A stretch of DNA of 40,525 nucleotides from an uncultured Bacteroidota bacterium. GTDB taxonomy: Bacteria; Bacteroidota; Bacteroidia; Chitinophagales; Saprospiraceae. Below the pieces are notes generated by a model. It worked only from the letters and a program-made list of their open reading frames with translations. It did no database searches and was not told where the DNA came from. The stretch's first letter is position 1. Each line of letters begins with the position of its first letter. The position numbers and the translations under genes were made by a program. The stretch is taken from assembly GCA_937861115.1 (NCBI GenBank), contig CALMBD010000194.1:1-40525 (forward strand), read 5' to 3'. Shown here piece by piece: positions 1 through 8,600 of this stretch.

Positions 1-3
1 CTT

Positions 4-11
4 TAAATTTG
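4..11 (+). promoter_or_regulatory. Putative -7 promoter element for the ygiD-like gene
   Basis: The octamer TAAATTTG matches the Bacteroidota -7 consensus TAnnTTTG exactly and ends 26 nt before the ATG at 38. The matching -33 TTTG element would lie outside the window, so only half of the promoter can be judged. Confidence 0.5.
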
Positions 12-37
12 CAACATCAAATTGATATCCGCAAATC

Positions 38-931
38 ATGGATAGAAAAACATTTCTCAAATCGCTGGCTTTGTTGCCATTAGTCACTTGCAACATGAAA
101 CTTCAGGAATTCCCCTCCATAACGAATGCACTCCCGAATACGGAAAAAATGCCCGTTCTGTTTGTCGGGCACGGCAGCCCCATGAATGCCCTCGAAGACA
201 ATGCCTTTACCCGCAGTCTCCGCAAACTGGGTGAACAATTCAAACAGGACGGCAAAAAGCCCGCGGCGATCCTCGTCGTTTCGGCGCACTGGCTCACACG
301 GGGCAGCTATGTGAACATCGCACCCAAACCGGAGACGATACACGATTTCGGCGGCTTTCCGAAGGAACTTTTCGAAGCGCAATACCCTGCGGCCGGTTCG
401 CCCGAACTGGCCAAAGAAACGGCCAAACTATCTGCGCTCATTCAGGAGACCGACGACTGGGGCCTCGACCACGGCGCCTGGACGATCCTGATGCATCTTT
501 TTCCCGAAGCCGATATTCCGGTGTTCCAACTGAGTATCGACTATTACCAGCCCCTGCAGTACCACCTCGACCTGGCTGCGCAACTCAATGCCCTGCGCGA
601 GAAAGGGGTACTCATCATTGGCAGCGGCAATATCGTACACAACCTGCGCCTGAGCATGGAGCGCCTGCGCAATGGCGACGCCCGGCCTTTCGACTGGGCC
701 GTGGAGTTCGATACCTGGGTCAGTGAGAAGATCGCCGGTCGCGATTTCCAAAGCCTTGTAACCTATGAAAAGGCGGGTGAATCGGGCAAACTCTCTGTGC
801 CGACACCCGACCATTACATCCCGATGCTGTACAGCCTCGGCCTGGCCGGGGAGAAAGAAGAAATCAAACAAGCCTATGAAGAGGTGACGCTGGGCGGCAT
901 CAGTATGCGTACGTTCCAGGTGGGCGCCTGA
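38..931 (+). CDS. ygiD: YgiD-like extradiol ring-cleavage dioxygenase (4,5-DOPA dioxygenase family)
   Basis: This 297-residue protein belongs to the LigB/YgiD class III extradiol dioxygenases, which open catechol-type rings with a bound metal; E. coli YgiD acts on L-DOPA. The family signature is clear: an HGSPMNA motif at 45-51, SAHW at 82-85, DHGAW at 144-148 and GSGNIVHNL at 195-203. By analogy with YgiD, H45, H84 and H201 are candidate metal ligands and H145 and H259 candidate active-site histidines. The first ~20 residues (MDRKTFLKSL, then a hydrophobic run) look like an export leader with a Tat-like RK pair, unlike the leaderless E. coli enzyme; a shorter start at M38 would remove it. 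The ATG at 38 fits the -7 box at 4-11. The gene converges on the beta-helix gene with a 16-nt gap. The family call is secure; the physiological substrate is unknown. Confidence 0.88.
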   Translation: MDRKTFLKSLALLPLVTCNMKLQEFPSITNALPNTEKMPVLFVGHGSPMNALEDNAFTRSLRKLGEQFKQDGKKPAAILVVSAHWLTRGSYVNIAPKPETIHDFGGFPKELFEAQYPAAGSPELAKETAKLSALIQETDDWGLDHGAWTILMHLFPEADIPVFQLSIDYYQPLQYHLDLAAQLNALREKGVLIIGSGNIVHNLRLSMERLRNGDARPFDWAVEFDTWVSEKIAGRDFQSLVTYEKAGESGKLSVPTPDHYIPMLYSLGLAGEKEEIKQAYEEVTLGGISMRTFQVGA

Positions 932-947
932 CCGGCACATTTTCGGG

Positions 948-3386
948 TCATAAACGGATTATCTTTTTGGTCAAGATGCCCGACGGGGTGCGCAGTTCGC
1001 AAAAAAAGATGCTGCCGGGAACTGTTGCGCCGGGTTGGTATATCTCAAAATGTTGCCCGGCAGGATAGTATCCGTCCCGGTAAAATACGGTTGCACCCGA
1101 TATATCTGTAATGCGCAGTTGTACAAATGCTGCTGCCGGTATCAGAAAACTGATGACTGCCCGCTCTGAAAAAGGATTGGGATCAATTTGGAGCGATGCA
1201 GGAGCCTGGAGGCCAATATTTTCAACCCCTACGGCCTCTTCAAACTCGAAAACGCCCATATCAACGGCACTGCCCATGATGCGCGGGTTGTTATCCAGGT
1301 CAAACAAAACAGAGTCGGGGACGGCCGTATTCAGGCCCGCATTTATCGCGGGTGAGCCCATTTGCAAGTGCATATCGCCGCTCTGATCAAGGAACAAAGG
1401 ATCTTCATTGAAGATCATATTGCCGTAGCAGGTCGATCCCGGCAGGCAATACGCTTCTTCAAACAGGGAGTAATATACCTGGGGCGTTGCAAGAGAGTTA
1501 TACATGCTCTCGCCTGCTATGGCCTGGTTATTCCAGAAAATACAATTACTGATCAAAAGGTCAGGGGTAGTGCAGTTCTGACAGGTGGTATTAAACATGG
1601 CGCCCCCGTAATCCGCCTGGTTTTTTGAAAAACTGCAATTGACAAACCTCGGATGGGCGTAAGGGCTGGTAGTACCGTGCAGGGCGCCGCCATATTTGGC
1701 AGTGTTGCTCCAGAAACTGCAATTGACCATGGCCGGATAATTTGAGCCACTCCACTGGTACAGCATCGCGCCGCCGTTGTTTATGGCAGCGTTTTCGCGG
1801 AAAGTGCAATTGACAAAGAGCGGGCGGTATGTCGACGTTTGACTATCGTTTGACCTTATTGCGCCGCCGTTGTTTGCCGTATTACCGGTAAACGTACAAT
1901 TGGTAAAAAGCGGCATGCAGGTTCCGTAGGAGGCATTATCCCAAATGCCGCCGCCCACCGAAGCGTCATTTCCAGAAAATTGGCAGCTGCTGATCACGGG
2001 ATGTACCGCGCCGTTGACACGGGGATGGTTGCAAATGGCGCCGCCTCCGCCCCAGGTGCTGTTGACGGAAAAAATACAACTGTCGATCAAAGGGCTGGAG
2101 GCTCCGTCACCGGCATAGTTATAGATTGCTCCGCCGTCTCCCTGTGCAAAATTGTCTTCAAAAACACAGCCCCGGATGGTTGGGCTTGCAGCGCCGTCCG
2201 TGCCATTGTTAGACATGGCGCCGCCCTGAAACTGGGTTGAATTGCCCGTAAAACGGCATTGGTCGAATATGGCATTCGCGATGCCGTTGTTTCCGTCGTT
2301 ATAAACGGCTCCGCCGGAACTTTCAGCGGTATTTTCTTCAAACACGCACGACATCAATACAGGATTTGACTGTCCGTTTTCGACGCCTGCATTGTGGATG
2401 GCCCCACCCCGCATCGCTGTATTGCCGGTGAACCGGCATTCGCTGAACACCGCATCTGCCACGCCGGAATGGCCAAAATTGGAAACAGCGCCTCCAAACC
2501 ACACAGCGCTGTTGTTTTGGAAAAAACAACTGTCAAAACGGGGATTGGAGACGCCCCCGATTATACCGTTGTTGAACACTGCACCGCCGTCGAAATTGCA
2601 ACTGTTATCGCTGAAATTGCAATACAGAAAAACGGGGCTTGATACGCCGCCGGATTCGGCGGTGTTGTATATCGCGCCGCCGTTCTGGTAGGCGTAATTG
2701 TTCAGGAAGGCGCAATGGACCAGCCGCATATTTGCCATTCCGCCATTCGAGCCGTCGTTGTAAATGGCCCCTCCCAGGTCAAACGCTGCGTTGAGGTAGA
2801 ACAAACAATACTCGATACGCGGATTCGAAAAGCCGGCGCTCCCGGAGCCGGAGATGTACACCGCGCCGCCGTTGGCAAAGTCGCCGGTGAATCCTGCATT
2901 GCCGTTTTCCAGGAAAAAACCGCTCAGTAGCATAGAATCGCTTACCTGATCGATCCAGACAATGTGGTAGGCATTGTCTTTCCGGCTCTGATGGTCAAGC
3001 AACAACCCTCCGGCAAGACCCGGGTCATCGTTTTCATTGATGTCGCCGCTCAGGACTGTCGGATTCAATATCCAGTCGCGTTGCGACAGGTCCGTCTCGT
3101 CGCCCTTGAAGCCGCCGTAGATTTTTATGTCTTTGTTTATATAGAAGGTACGGTGGTTGCTCCAGAATCCGCCGTGTGGTACCGATGGCACATATACGCC
3201 GGAGGCTACCCATATCTCATCGCCCTGCCCGGCAGCATCTATAACCGCCTGCAGGTTATCAGAGGCGTTCGCCCAGTCCTGACCGGTATGCATGCCGGCT
3301 CCCTCAGGCGTTATATACCAAACCGATTGGGCAGGCAATTGAGCGCAAAACAATACCAACAGAAAAGGTAAAATATGACGGGCCAT
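948..3386 (-). CDS. Secreted right-handed beta-helix repeat protein with a T9SS C-terminal sorting domain
   Basis: The predicted 812-residue protein begins with a Sec signal peptide (MARHILPFLLVLFCAQLPAQS). Roughly residues 180-650 carry about 15 imperfect repeats of 33-36 residues, each built around a C.F..N.A...GGA..N core. This pattern resembles the polymorphic outer-membrane (Pmp) repeats and right-handed parallel beta-helices. The last ~80 residues (from QIDPNPFSERAVISF to ILTKKIIRL) have the form of a type A T9SS sorting domain, normally removed as the cargo is anchored to or released from the cell surface. I chose the ATG at 3386 over a TTG six codons upstream, because the TTG overlaps a -7 promoter box and precedes a charged stretch that would weaken the signal peptide. 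SprA, the T9SS translocon barrel, is encoded nearby. No catalytic motif is evident, so an adhesin or surface-layer role is only a guess. Confidence 0.85.
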   Translation of the reverse strand: MARHILPFLLVLFCAQLPAQSVWYITPEGAGMHTGQDWANASDNLQAVIDAAGQGDEIWVASGVYVPSVPHGGFWSNHRTFYINKDIKIYGGFKGDETDLSQRDWILNPTVLSGDINENDDPGLAGGLLLDHQSRKDNAYHIVWIDQVSDSMLLSGFFLENGNAGFTGDFANGGAVYISGSGSAGFSNPRIEYCLFYLNAAFDLGGAIYNDGSNGGMANMRLVHCAFLNNYAYQNGGAIYNTAESGGVSSPVFLYCNFSDNSCNFDGGAVFNNGIIGGVSNPRFDSCFFQNNSAVWFGGAVSNFGHSGVADAVFSECRFTGNTAMRGGAIHNAGVENGQSNPVLMSCVFEENTAESSGGAVYNDGNNGIANAIFDQCRFTGNSTQFQGGAMSNNGTDGAASPTIRGCVFEDNFAQGDGGAIYNYAGDGASSPLIDSCIFSVNSTWGGGGAICNHPRVNGAVHPVISSCQFSGNDASVGGGIWDNASYGTCMPLFTNCTFTGNTANNGGAIRSNDSQTSTYRPLFVNCTFRENAAINNGGAMLYQWSGSNYPAMVNCSFWSNTAKYGGALHGTTSPYAHPRFVNCSFSKNQADYGGAMFNTTCQNCTTPDLLISNCIFWNNQAIAGESMYNSLATPQVYYSLFEEAYCLPGSTCYGNMIFNEDPLFLDQSGDMHLQMGSPAINAGLNTAVPDSVLFDLDNNPRIMGSAVDMGVFEFEEAVGVENIGLQAPASLQIDPNPFSERAVISFLIPAAAFVQLRITDISGATVFYRDGYYPAGQHFEIYQPGATVPGSIFFCELRTPSGILTKKIIRL

Positions 3387-3401
3387 ACGCTTGTGTTTAT
3401 A

Positions 3402-3409
3402 CAAATCTA
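3402..3409 (-). promoter_or_regulatory. Putative -7 element for the beta-helix gene
   Basis: Read on the minus strand the octamer is TAGATTTG, an exact TAnnTTTG match, ending 15 nt before the ATG at 3386. No convincing -33 TTTG is visible at the usual spacing. A short inverted repeat (3418-3423 and 3430-3435) just upstream could be a weak uvrC terminator. Confidence 0.4.
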
Positions 3410-3473
3410 TATAAATACTCCTGTTGCTTCAGGAGAAAAGCGTATTCGTGGACAAGCCTGGCATAAGTCCTGA

Positions 3474-5417
3474 TTAATCCTCCGGTTCGTGCATGGAAGC
3501 ATCCCGGTCTTCCGTGGACGGCCCGTCGTCCGACATTTCCGAAAAATACTGCATCAGTTTCCCGGCTGCTGCTTTTCCCGCCACTTTTTCCACCTCTTCG
3601 GCCGCTGCCGCGCGCACCCGTGCGGGCGAGCCGAAATGTTGCAGCAGTTTTTCCGCAGTTTTTGCGCCGATACCCGGTATTTCGGTCAACCCGCTTTTGA
3701 TAAAATTCTTGCTGCGCTGGTTGCGGTGGAATGTAATGCCAAACCGGTGCGCCTCGTTGCGCGCCTGCTGGATGAGTTTGAGCGACTCCGATTTTTTGTT
3801 GATGAGCGCCGGAACAGGATCGTCGGGAAAGAATATCTCCTCCAGTCTTTTGGCAATGCCGATCACGGTCATTTTATCTTCCAGGCCAAGCGCGCGCAGG
3901 CTTTTCATGGCTGCGCTCAACTGGCCTTTTCCGCCGTCAATGATGACGAGTTGGGGCAACCCCTGCCCTTCGGCGAGCAGGCGTTTGTAGCGCCGGAACA
4001 CGACCTCCTCCATAGAGGCAAAATCATTGGGGCCTTCCACCGATTTTACGTTGTAGTGGCGGTAGTCGCGTTTGGCGGGTTTGGCATTTTTAAACACCAC
4101 ACAACTCGACACCGGATTCGTGCCCTGCAGGTTGGAGTTGTCGAAACATTCAATCCACAGCGGCGCCTCCTCCATGTGCAGGTCGGCCTGCAGCGTGCGC
4201 AGGATGCGTTCTGCGTTGGTTTGTTTGCCGGTCTGGCTGGCAGCCTGCTTTCTTTTCTGGAGCAGGTGGTATTGCACGTTTTTCTCCGACAGGTCGAGCA
4301 GTTTTTTCTTGTCGCCGATTTTGGGTATGGTTATCACCACCGTACCTGTGCGACGGATTTCCAAATCCGTCGATATCGCTTCTGATTCAAGGGATTGGGA
4401 AGTCCGTGGCCCGGTAGTATCCACCTGATCCGGTAAAATGACCGGGAAGGGCACGATCACCTCGGGTGCATTGCTCTGAAACCGCTCGCGCAGGTTTTGA
4501 ACGGCGTAAGTGAGCAGCGTTTCGCGGTCCTCGTCCAGGTTTTTGGTCAAGGTAAGGGTGTAGGTGTTGATCACCGCGCCGTTCACCACTTTAAGGTAGT
4601 TGACAAAGGCTTCCTTTTCATCATCGGCTATCGCGAATACATCCACGTCGCGGATATTGGGGTTGACGACGGTGCTTTTGCCCTGATAGTCCTCGAAAAG
4701 GGTCAGTTTTTCCTTCATCTGCTGCGCCTGTTCAAACTGCATATTCTCCGCAAAACGCTGCATTTCTTCCTTGAGGTGGCTCTTTACCGCAGCAAAATTG
4801 CCCTTCAGGATGTTCTTGATCTGTTCGATTTTGCGGTTGTACGAGGACTCCGACTCAAAGCCCACGCACGGCGCCGCGCAGTTCTTGATATGGTATTCGA
4901 GGCATGGCTTGAACTTCTGCCTGTCGATATTTTCCTGCGACAGGTGCAGGTTGCAGGTGCGGAGTTGGAACAACTTCCGCACGAGTTCGATGATCTGCTC
5001 CACTCGGAATTTGTGCAGATACGGGCCGAAGTAGGTGGAACCGTCACGAAACGTCTTCCGGGTCAGAAAAACACGCGGGAAACGCTCCGCTTTGATGCAC
5101 ACGTAGATCAGCGGCGATTTTTCATCTTTCAGCATCACGTTGTACCGCGGCTGATGTTTTTTGATGAGGGTATTTTCGAGCAACAGGGCGTCCTGCTCCG
5201 TTTCCACGATCATGAATTCGATGTGGTGGGCATGCCGGACCAGCACCTTCGTTTTGGCCAGTTGATACTTTTTCTCCCCGAAATAGGACGACAGCCGGTT
5301 CCGCAGGTTTTTAGCCTTGCCGACGTACAGGATAACCCCTTCCGTATCTATAAACTTATAGATGCCGGGGTCGGTCGGTATGGTCGGCGAAAATGCTTTG
5401 AACTGATCGTTGGTCAT
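3474..5417 (-). CDS. uvrC: Excinuclease ABC subunit C (UvrC) with an in-frame insert
   Basis: UvrC makes the 3' and 5' incisions around DNA lesions in nucleotide excision repair, acting with UvrA and UvrB in the cytoplasm. The 647-residue product has the full architecture: a GIY-YIG nuclease domain (Y20, Y31, R39), the conserved CLEYHIKNCAAPC segment, a UVR coiled motif near 200-240, the RNase H-like C-terminal nuclease (ECFDNSN with D426, then GPNDFASMEE and VIIDGGKGQL), and a C-terminal helix-hairpin-helix (LTEIPGIGAKTAEKLL). I chose the ATG at 5417 rather than a TTG three codons upstream. About 26 residues at 333-358, encoded by 4344-4421, are absent from the UvrC sequences I recall at this point, just before the conserved GDKKKLLDLS block, and include a perfect DNA palindrome. 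The reading frame stays open and all catalytic regions are intact, so the gene is probably functional. Confidence 0.97.
   Translation of the reverse strand: MTNDQFKAFSPTIPTDPGIYKFIDTEGVILYVGKAKNLRNRLSSYFGEKKYQLAKTKVLVRHAHHIEFMIVETEQDALLLENTLIKKHQPRYNVMLKDEKSPLIYVCIKAERFPRVFLTRKTFRDGSTYFGPYLHKFRVEQIIELVRKLFQLRTCNLHLSQENIDRQKFKPCLEYHIKNCAAPCVGFESESSYNRKIEQIKNILKGNFAAVKSHLKEEMQRFAENMQFEQAQQMKEKLTLFEDYQGKSTVVNPNIRDVDVFAIADDEKEAFVNYLKVVNGAVINTYTLTLTKNLDEDRETLLTYAVQNLRERFQSNAPEVIVPFPVILPDQVDTTGPRTSQSLESEAISTDLEIRRTGTVVITIPKIGDKKKLLDLSEKNVQYHLLQKRKQAASQTGKQTNAERILRTLQADLHMEEAPLWIECFDNSNLQGTNPVSSCVVFKNAKPAKRDYRHYNVKSVEGPNDFASMEEVVFRRYKRLLAEGQGLPQLVIIDGGKGQLSAAMKSLRALGLEDKMTVIGIAKRLEEIFFPDDPVPALINKKSESLKLIQQARNEAHRFGITFHRNQRSKNFIKSGLTEIPGIGAKTAEKLLQHFGSPARVRAAAAEEVEKVAGKAAAGKLMQYFSEMSDDGPSTEDRDASMHEPED
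4351..4372. repeat. Perfect 10-bp inverted repeat inside uvrC
   Basis: CGACGGATTT at 4351-4360 and AAATCCGTCG at 4363-4372 are exact reverse complements separated by two bases. The palindrome sits inside the uvrC segment 4344-4421 that appears inserted relative to the family. It resembles the short palindromic repeats dispersed through many bacterial genomes, but its copy number cannot be judged from one window. Confidence 0.8.
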
Positions 5418-5423
5418 CAGGTG

Positions 5424-5431
5424 CAAAAGTA
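5424..5431 (-). promoter_or_regulatory. Putative -7 element for uvrC, nearly leaderless
   Basis: On the minus strand the sequence reads TACTTTTG, an exact TAnnTTTG match, only 6 nt from the ATG at 5417. Transcription would start within a few bases of the start codon. The same close placement is seen at ruvA and, with one mismatch, at ruvC. Confidence 0.5.
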
Positions 5432-5550
5432 ATACACCGGTACCGCCGGCTTCAGCCGTCGATAAAAAAACGTGTAAAGATTCATCATGTAAAAGAGGGC
5501 TTCTCGCAAGCCCGTCATTCGGAATTGCCGACAGGATTCCCCAAAATACA

Positions 5551-5628
5551 GACAGGATTTACACGATTGAAAGGAAAATCAATCCGGCTCTTCCGCCGAA
5601 AACCCTCATCAATCATGTAAATCCTGTA
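5551..5628. repeat. Inverted pair of a GTAAATCCTGT-type intergenic repeat
   Basis: GACAGGATTTACACGATT (5551-5568) is the reverse complement of 5611-5628 apart from two bases. The right copy is followed by a second TGTAAATCC unit (direct repeat, 5616-5633). The element fills much of the 262-nt gap between sprA and uvrC. It could fold as a long hairpin in the sprA 3' region, or be a dispersed intergenic repeat. No gene is visible in the gap. Confidence 0.6.
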
Positions 5629-5679
5629 AATCCTATCAAACTACTTCAATTCCTGTCAAAAACGCACCCCAAAACGCCG

Positions 5680-8600
5680 TCAATTCAACTTGAACTGCAC
5701 CGTTACGCCGGCATTGACCGTTGTGATCGGAAACGACTGCGACGTTTTCGGCACCGTTTTGCGGTAGTCGGTAAACAGGCGCAGCGAAAGGCGCTTGTTC
5801 AGGGCGTACTCTACCGAGGGGTTGATGCTGATCGTGCGCGCGCCGCGTGTCGGAACGGCCTCTTCCAACTGGTCGAGCCGGTGGTTGACCGTAATATCGT
5901 CGCGAACCTCGAAGTCGAACTTGAAGTTCATGTCGTTGGCCTGCTGGCCGGTGTTGCCGCCGGGAGTAGGCGGTTTGGCCCCGGGCGGGTTGTTTTTCTT
6001 CGACTTCCTGGATTTTTTGGTCTTCTTGCCTGTCAGGAAGCCGATATTGACGTTTTTCATGCGGTAGCCAAACCCGGCAGAGTAGCCCGTCGAACGGGTT
6101 TCCGCCAGTTGATAGTCGATGAACGACATGGCCAGGGTGCGGCTTTTCTTGTAGTCGAACTTGAACGTCATGTCATTTTTCAGTTTGATATCCATACCGA
6201 AAAGAGGCGCCATTTGTTCGTTGATGACCACCTGCGGGATCTCAAACCGGGCGATATAGTTGAAGTTCAGTTCGTCAATCGTATACGGGTTCTGCGTATC
6301 GTAGAAAATATCGGTGTTATACGAGTTGACCGTCAACGTGCTTTTGTAGCCGTGCGATATCTGGATGCTGGAGAACACCTTGTTCAGGTTGCCGATTTTG
6401 GACAGCCCGTTGTAACTCAATTTCCAGTTAGGGGCAGGGCGTGTTTTGAAGATATCGAGGTTTACCGTATTCGGGTCTGCATCGGTATAGGCGGCTACAA
6501 AGGCAGGGATCAGGACCTGCTGTTGTATCCGGCCAAAACCCTTGGAGTACTCCGGCCCGTCCTTGTCGTGCGGAGCGCCGGGATCAGGTGAATCCACACC
6601 CAGGCGCTGGGAGATAATGGGCCGGTAGGACTGATAGCGGGCGAAAATGCCGTTGATATCGCTGTTAAACAGGGTCTTGATGGAAAAATACGATACGGTA
6701 AAACTACCGAGGTCGCGTTGGGCGCGGTGTTCGAATTGCACCTCGGCGGGGTCCAGCAGGAAATTCTGGTCCTTGAACAATTCCGTGCTGTTCCGCGAGT
6801 ACTGGCGGTTGGCGGTGAGTTCGATGCGGAAGTCGCGGAAAGGCTCCAGCGTAATGCCGGCGTCAATGTTCTGCGTGTAATTGCGCATCACCTGCTGGTT
6901 GAGTTCCGGACGGTGGGTGATCCAGCCCTTGGCGGCGGCCTCGTCGAGCCAACTGCTTTGAGGTTGTATACCCGCCACAAAAGCCCATCCCGGCGCGGCA
7001 AATCCTTCGCTCAGGCCCATGAGTTTGGGCTCAGGCGTAAAGCCGGGCACCACCGTGCTGTAATTCTCGCTATAGGTAATGCGTGCCTTGCGAATAAGCA
7101 TCAACGGGCGAAGGGCAATGCGTTCAGCTATGGAAGGCTCCCGGTCCTTGTTTTTGGCTTTCTTTTTCTTTTGTCCTTTGTCCGATGGATTGTCATCTGC
7201 ACCGGCCGTACCCGCGTTTTTATCGTCGCCGGGGTTGTCGCGGCCGCCGGGCCGGTCATCGTTGGCACTGCGGTCGTTGCGTTTGGCATTGCGCCCGCCG
7301 CGATCGTTCTTGCCACCCGGACTATCGCCCCCCGGTCCGGTATTGTCGTCCTGGGTATCATTATCATCCGGATCATCGCTGTTCTTGTTCCGGTTTTTAC
7401 TGCCGGGCTTGGCCGGCTTGTTGATTTTGCTCAGATACTTGCTTTTGTCGTACAGTTTGGAAAAATCCAGGTCGCCGTTGATCTGGCGCACATTGTTGTT
7501 CTGGATCACATTACCGAGGTTGCGGGAGTTGACGACATCCTGGTACTGGCCGGCATCCAGATTCTGGAGTTTGAGCGACTGCGCCGTCCAGTTATAGCCG
7601 GCAGTGTAGGACGCTTTGACGGTCACCCAATCCATAAACGGAATGAGTTTCATCGGCAGCGTCCAGTTGAGGCTGGCGTTCTGAATGTAGTTTTTGGGGC
7701 GTCCGAGTTTTTTGAGATTCGACCAGATGGAATCGCGGCGTTCCTGTTTGGAGTAGGTCGATCCGTCGGTTTTGTACTGGTACGGCTCGTCGATGATGCT
7801 GCGTGCCGTCGCGTCGAAATTGAAACGCAGCGAGCGCGAAATATCCCAGCCGAGGTCGTAACTGCGGTCCCAGGTAAAGCGGCGGTTGTAATAGGTGTCG
7901 CGGGTCGGGTCGTCAGAGTCTACAAAACGCCAGGTGGTGACCCCTACAAGGCGTTCCAGATTTGTCCGGAAACCGTACGTATTCGGAATAGGGTTGAAGT
8001 TGAATTCCTTGATAAACTTCAGGTACTTATCCTTCTTGATCAGGTTTTTGAAAGGCTCGATGGGCTTCAGACCCGTTGCGTATTGATAATCCAGCGCGCC
8101 TTTGTACTGGTTCTGCTGGTCGTTGATCACAAACGGGTTGCGTTTTTTCTGCTGGTTGAACGCGTAGGTGAAACTGAAGTTCTCGATATTCCAGGGCCAG
8201 GGTTTTTTATTGCCCTTGCGTTCCTTGCGCACATTGGTAAAGTTGAAGCCTTTTACAACGGTCACATCCTGTGCCACCGACCGGATCTCGTCGCGTTTGG
8301 CCGCATCCGGCTCGTCGCGGATCTTGTCTTTCAACTTGATATCGAGGTCGTAAGGATCGTACTCCGGGTTGCGTGTCGTATTGGAATACTGCGCATAGAA
8401 CGGTATCTTGATCCCTGTCTTCTCCGGCAGCAGTTTGCCCAGTTCCAGGTTGGTGGAAAGGTCGTACTGGATCACCTCTTCACGCTGGCGCTGTATGAGT
8501 TTCTCTTCGATGCCGCCCCAGCCAATACTGGTGTAGGTGCCCGCAGCGGAAATATTGCCGAAGTCGGCCAGTTTCAGGTCGACTCGCGCCTGTCCCGCAA

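Noticed and set aside
3418..3435. A firm uvrC terminator
   Set aside because: The stem is only 6 bp (CTCCTG/CAGGAG) and is followed by TATTTATA rather than a T run, so it is mentioned only as a weak possibility.
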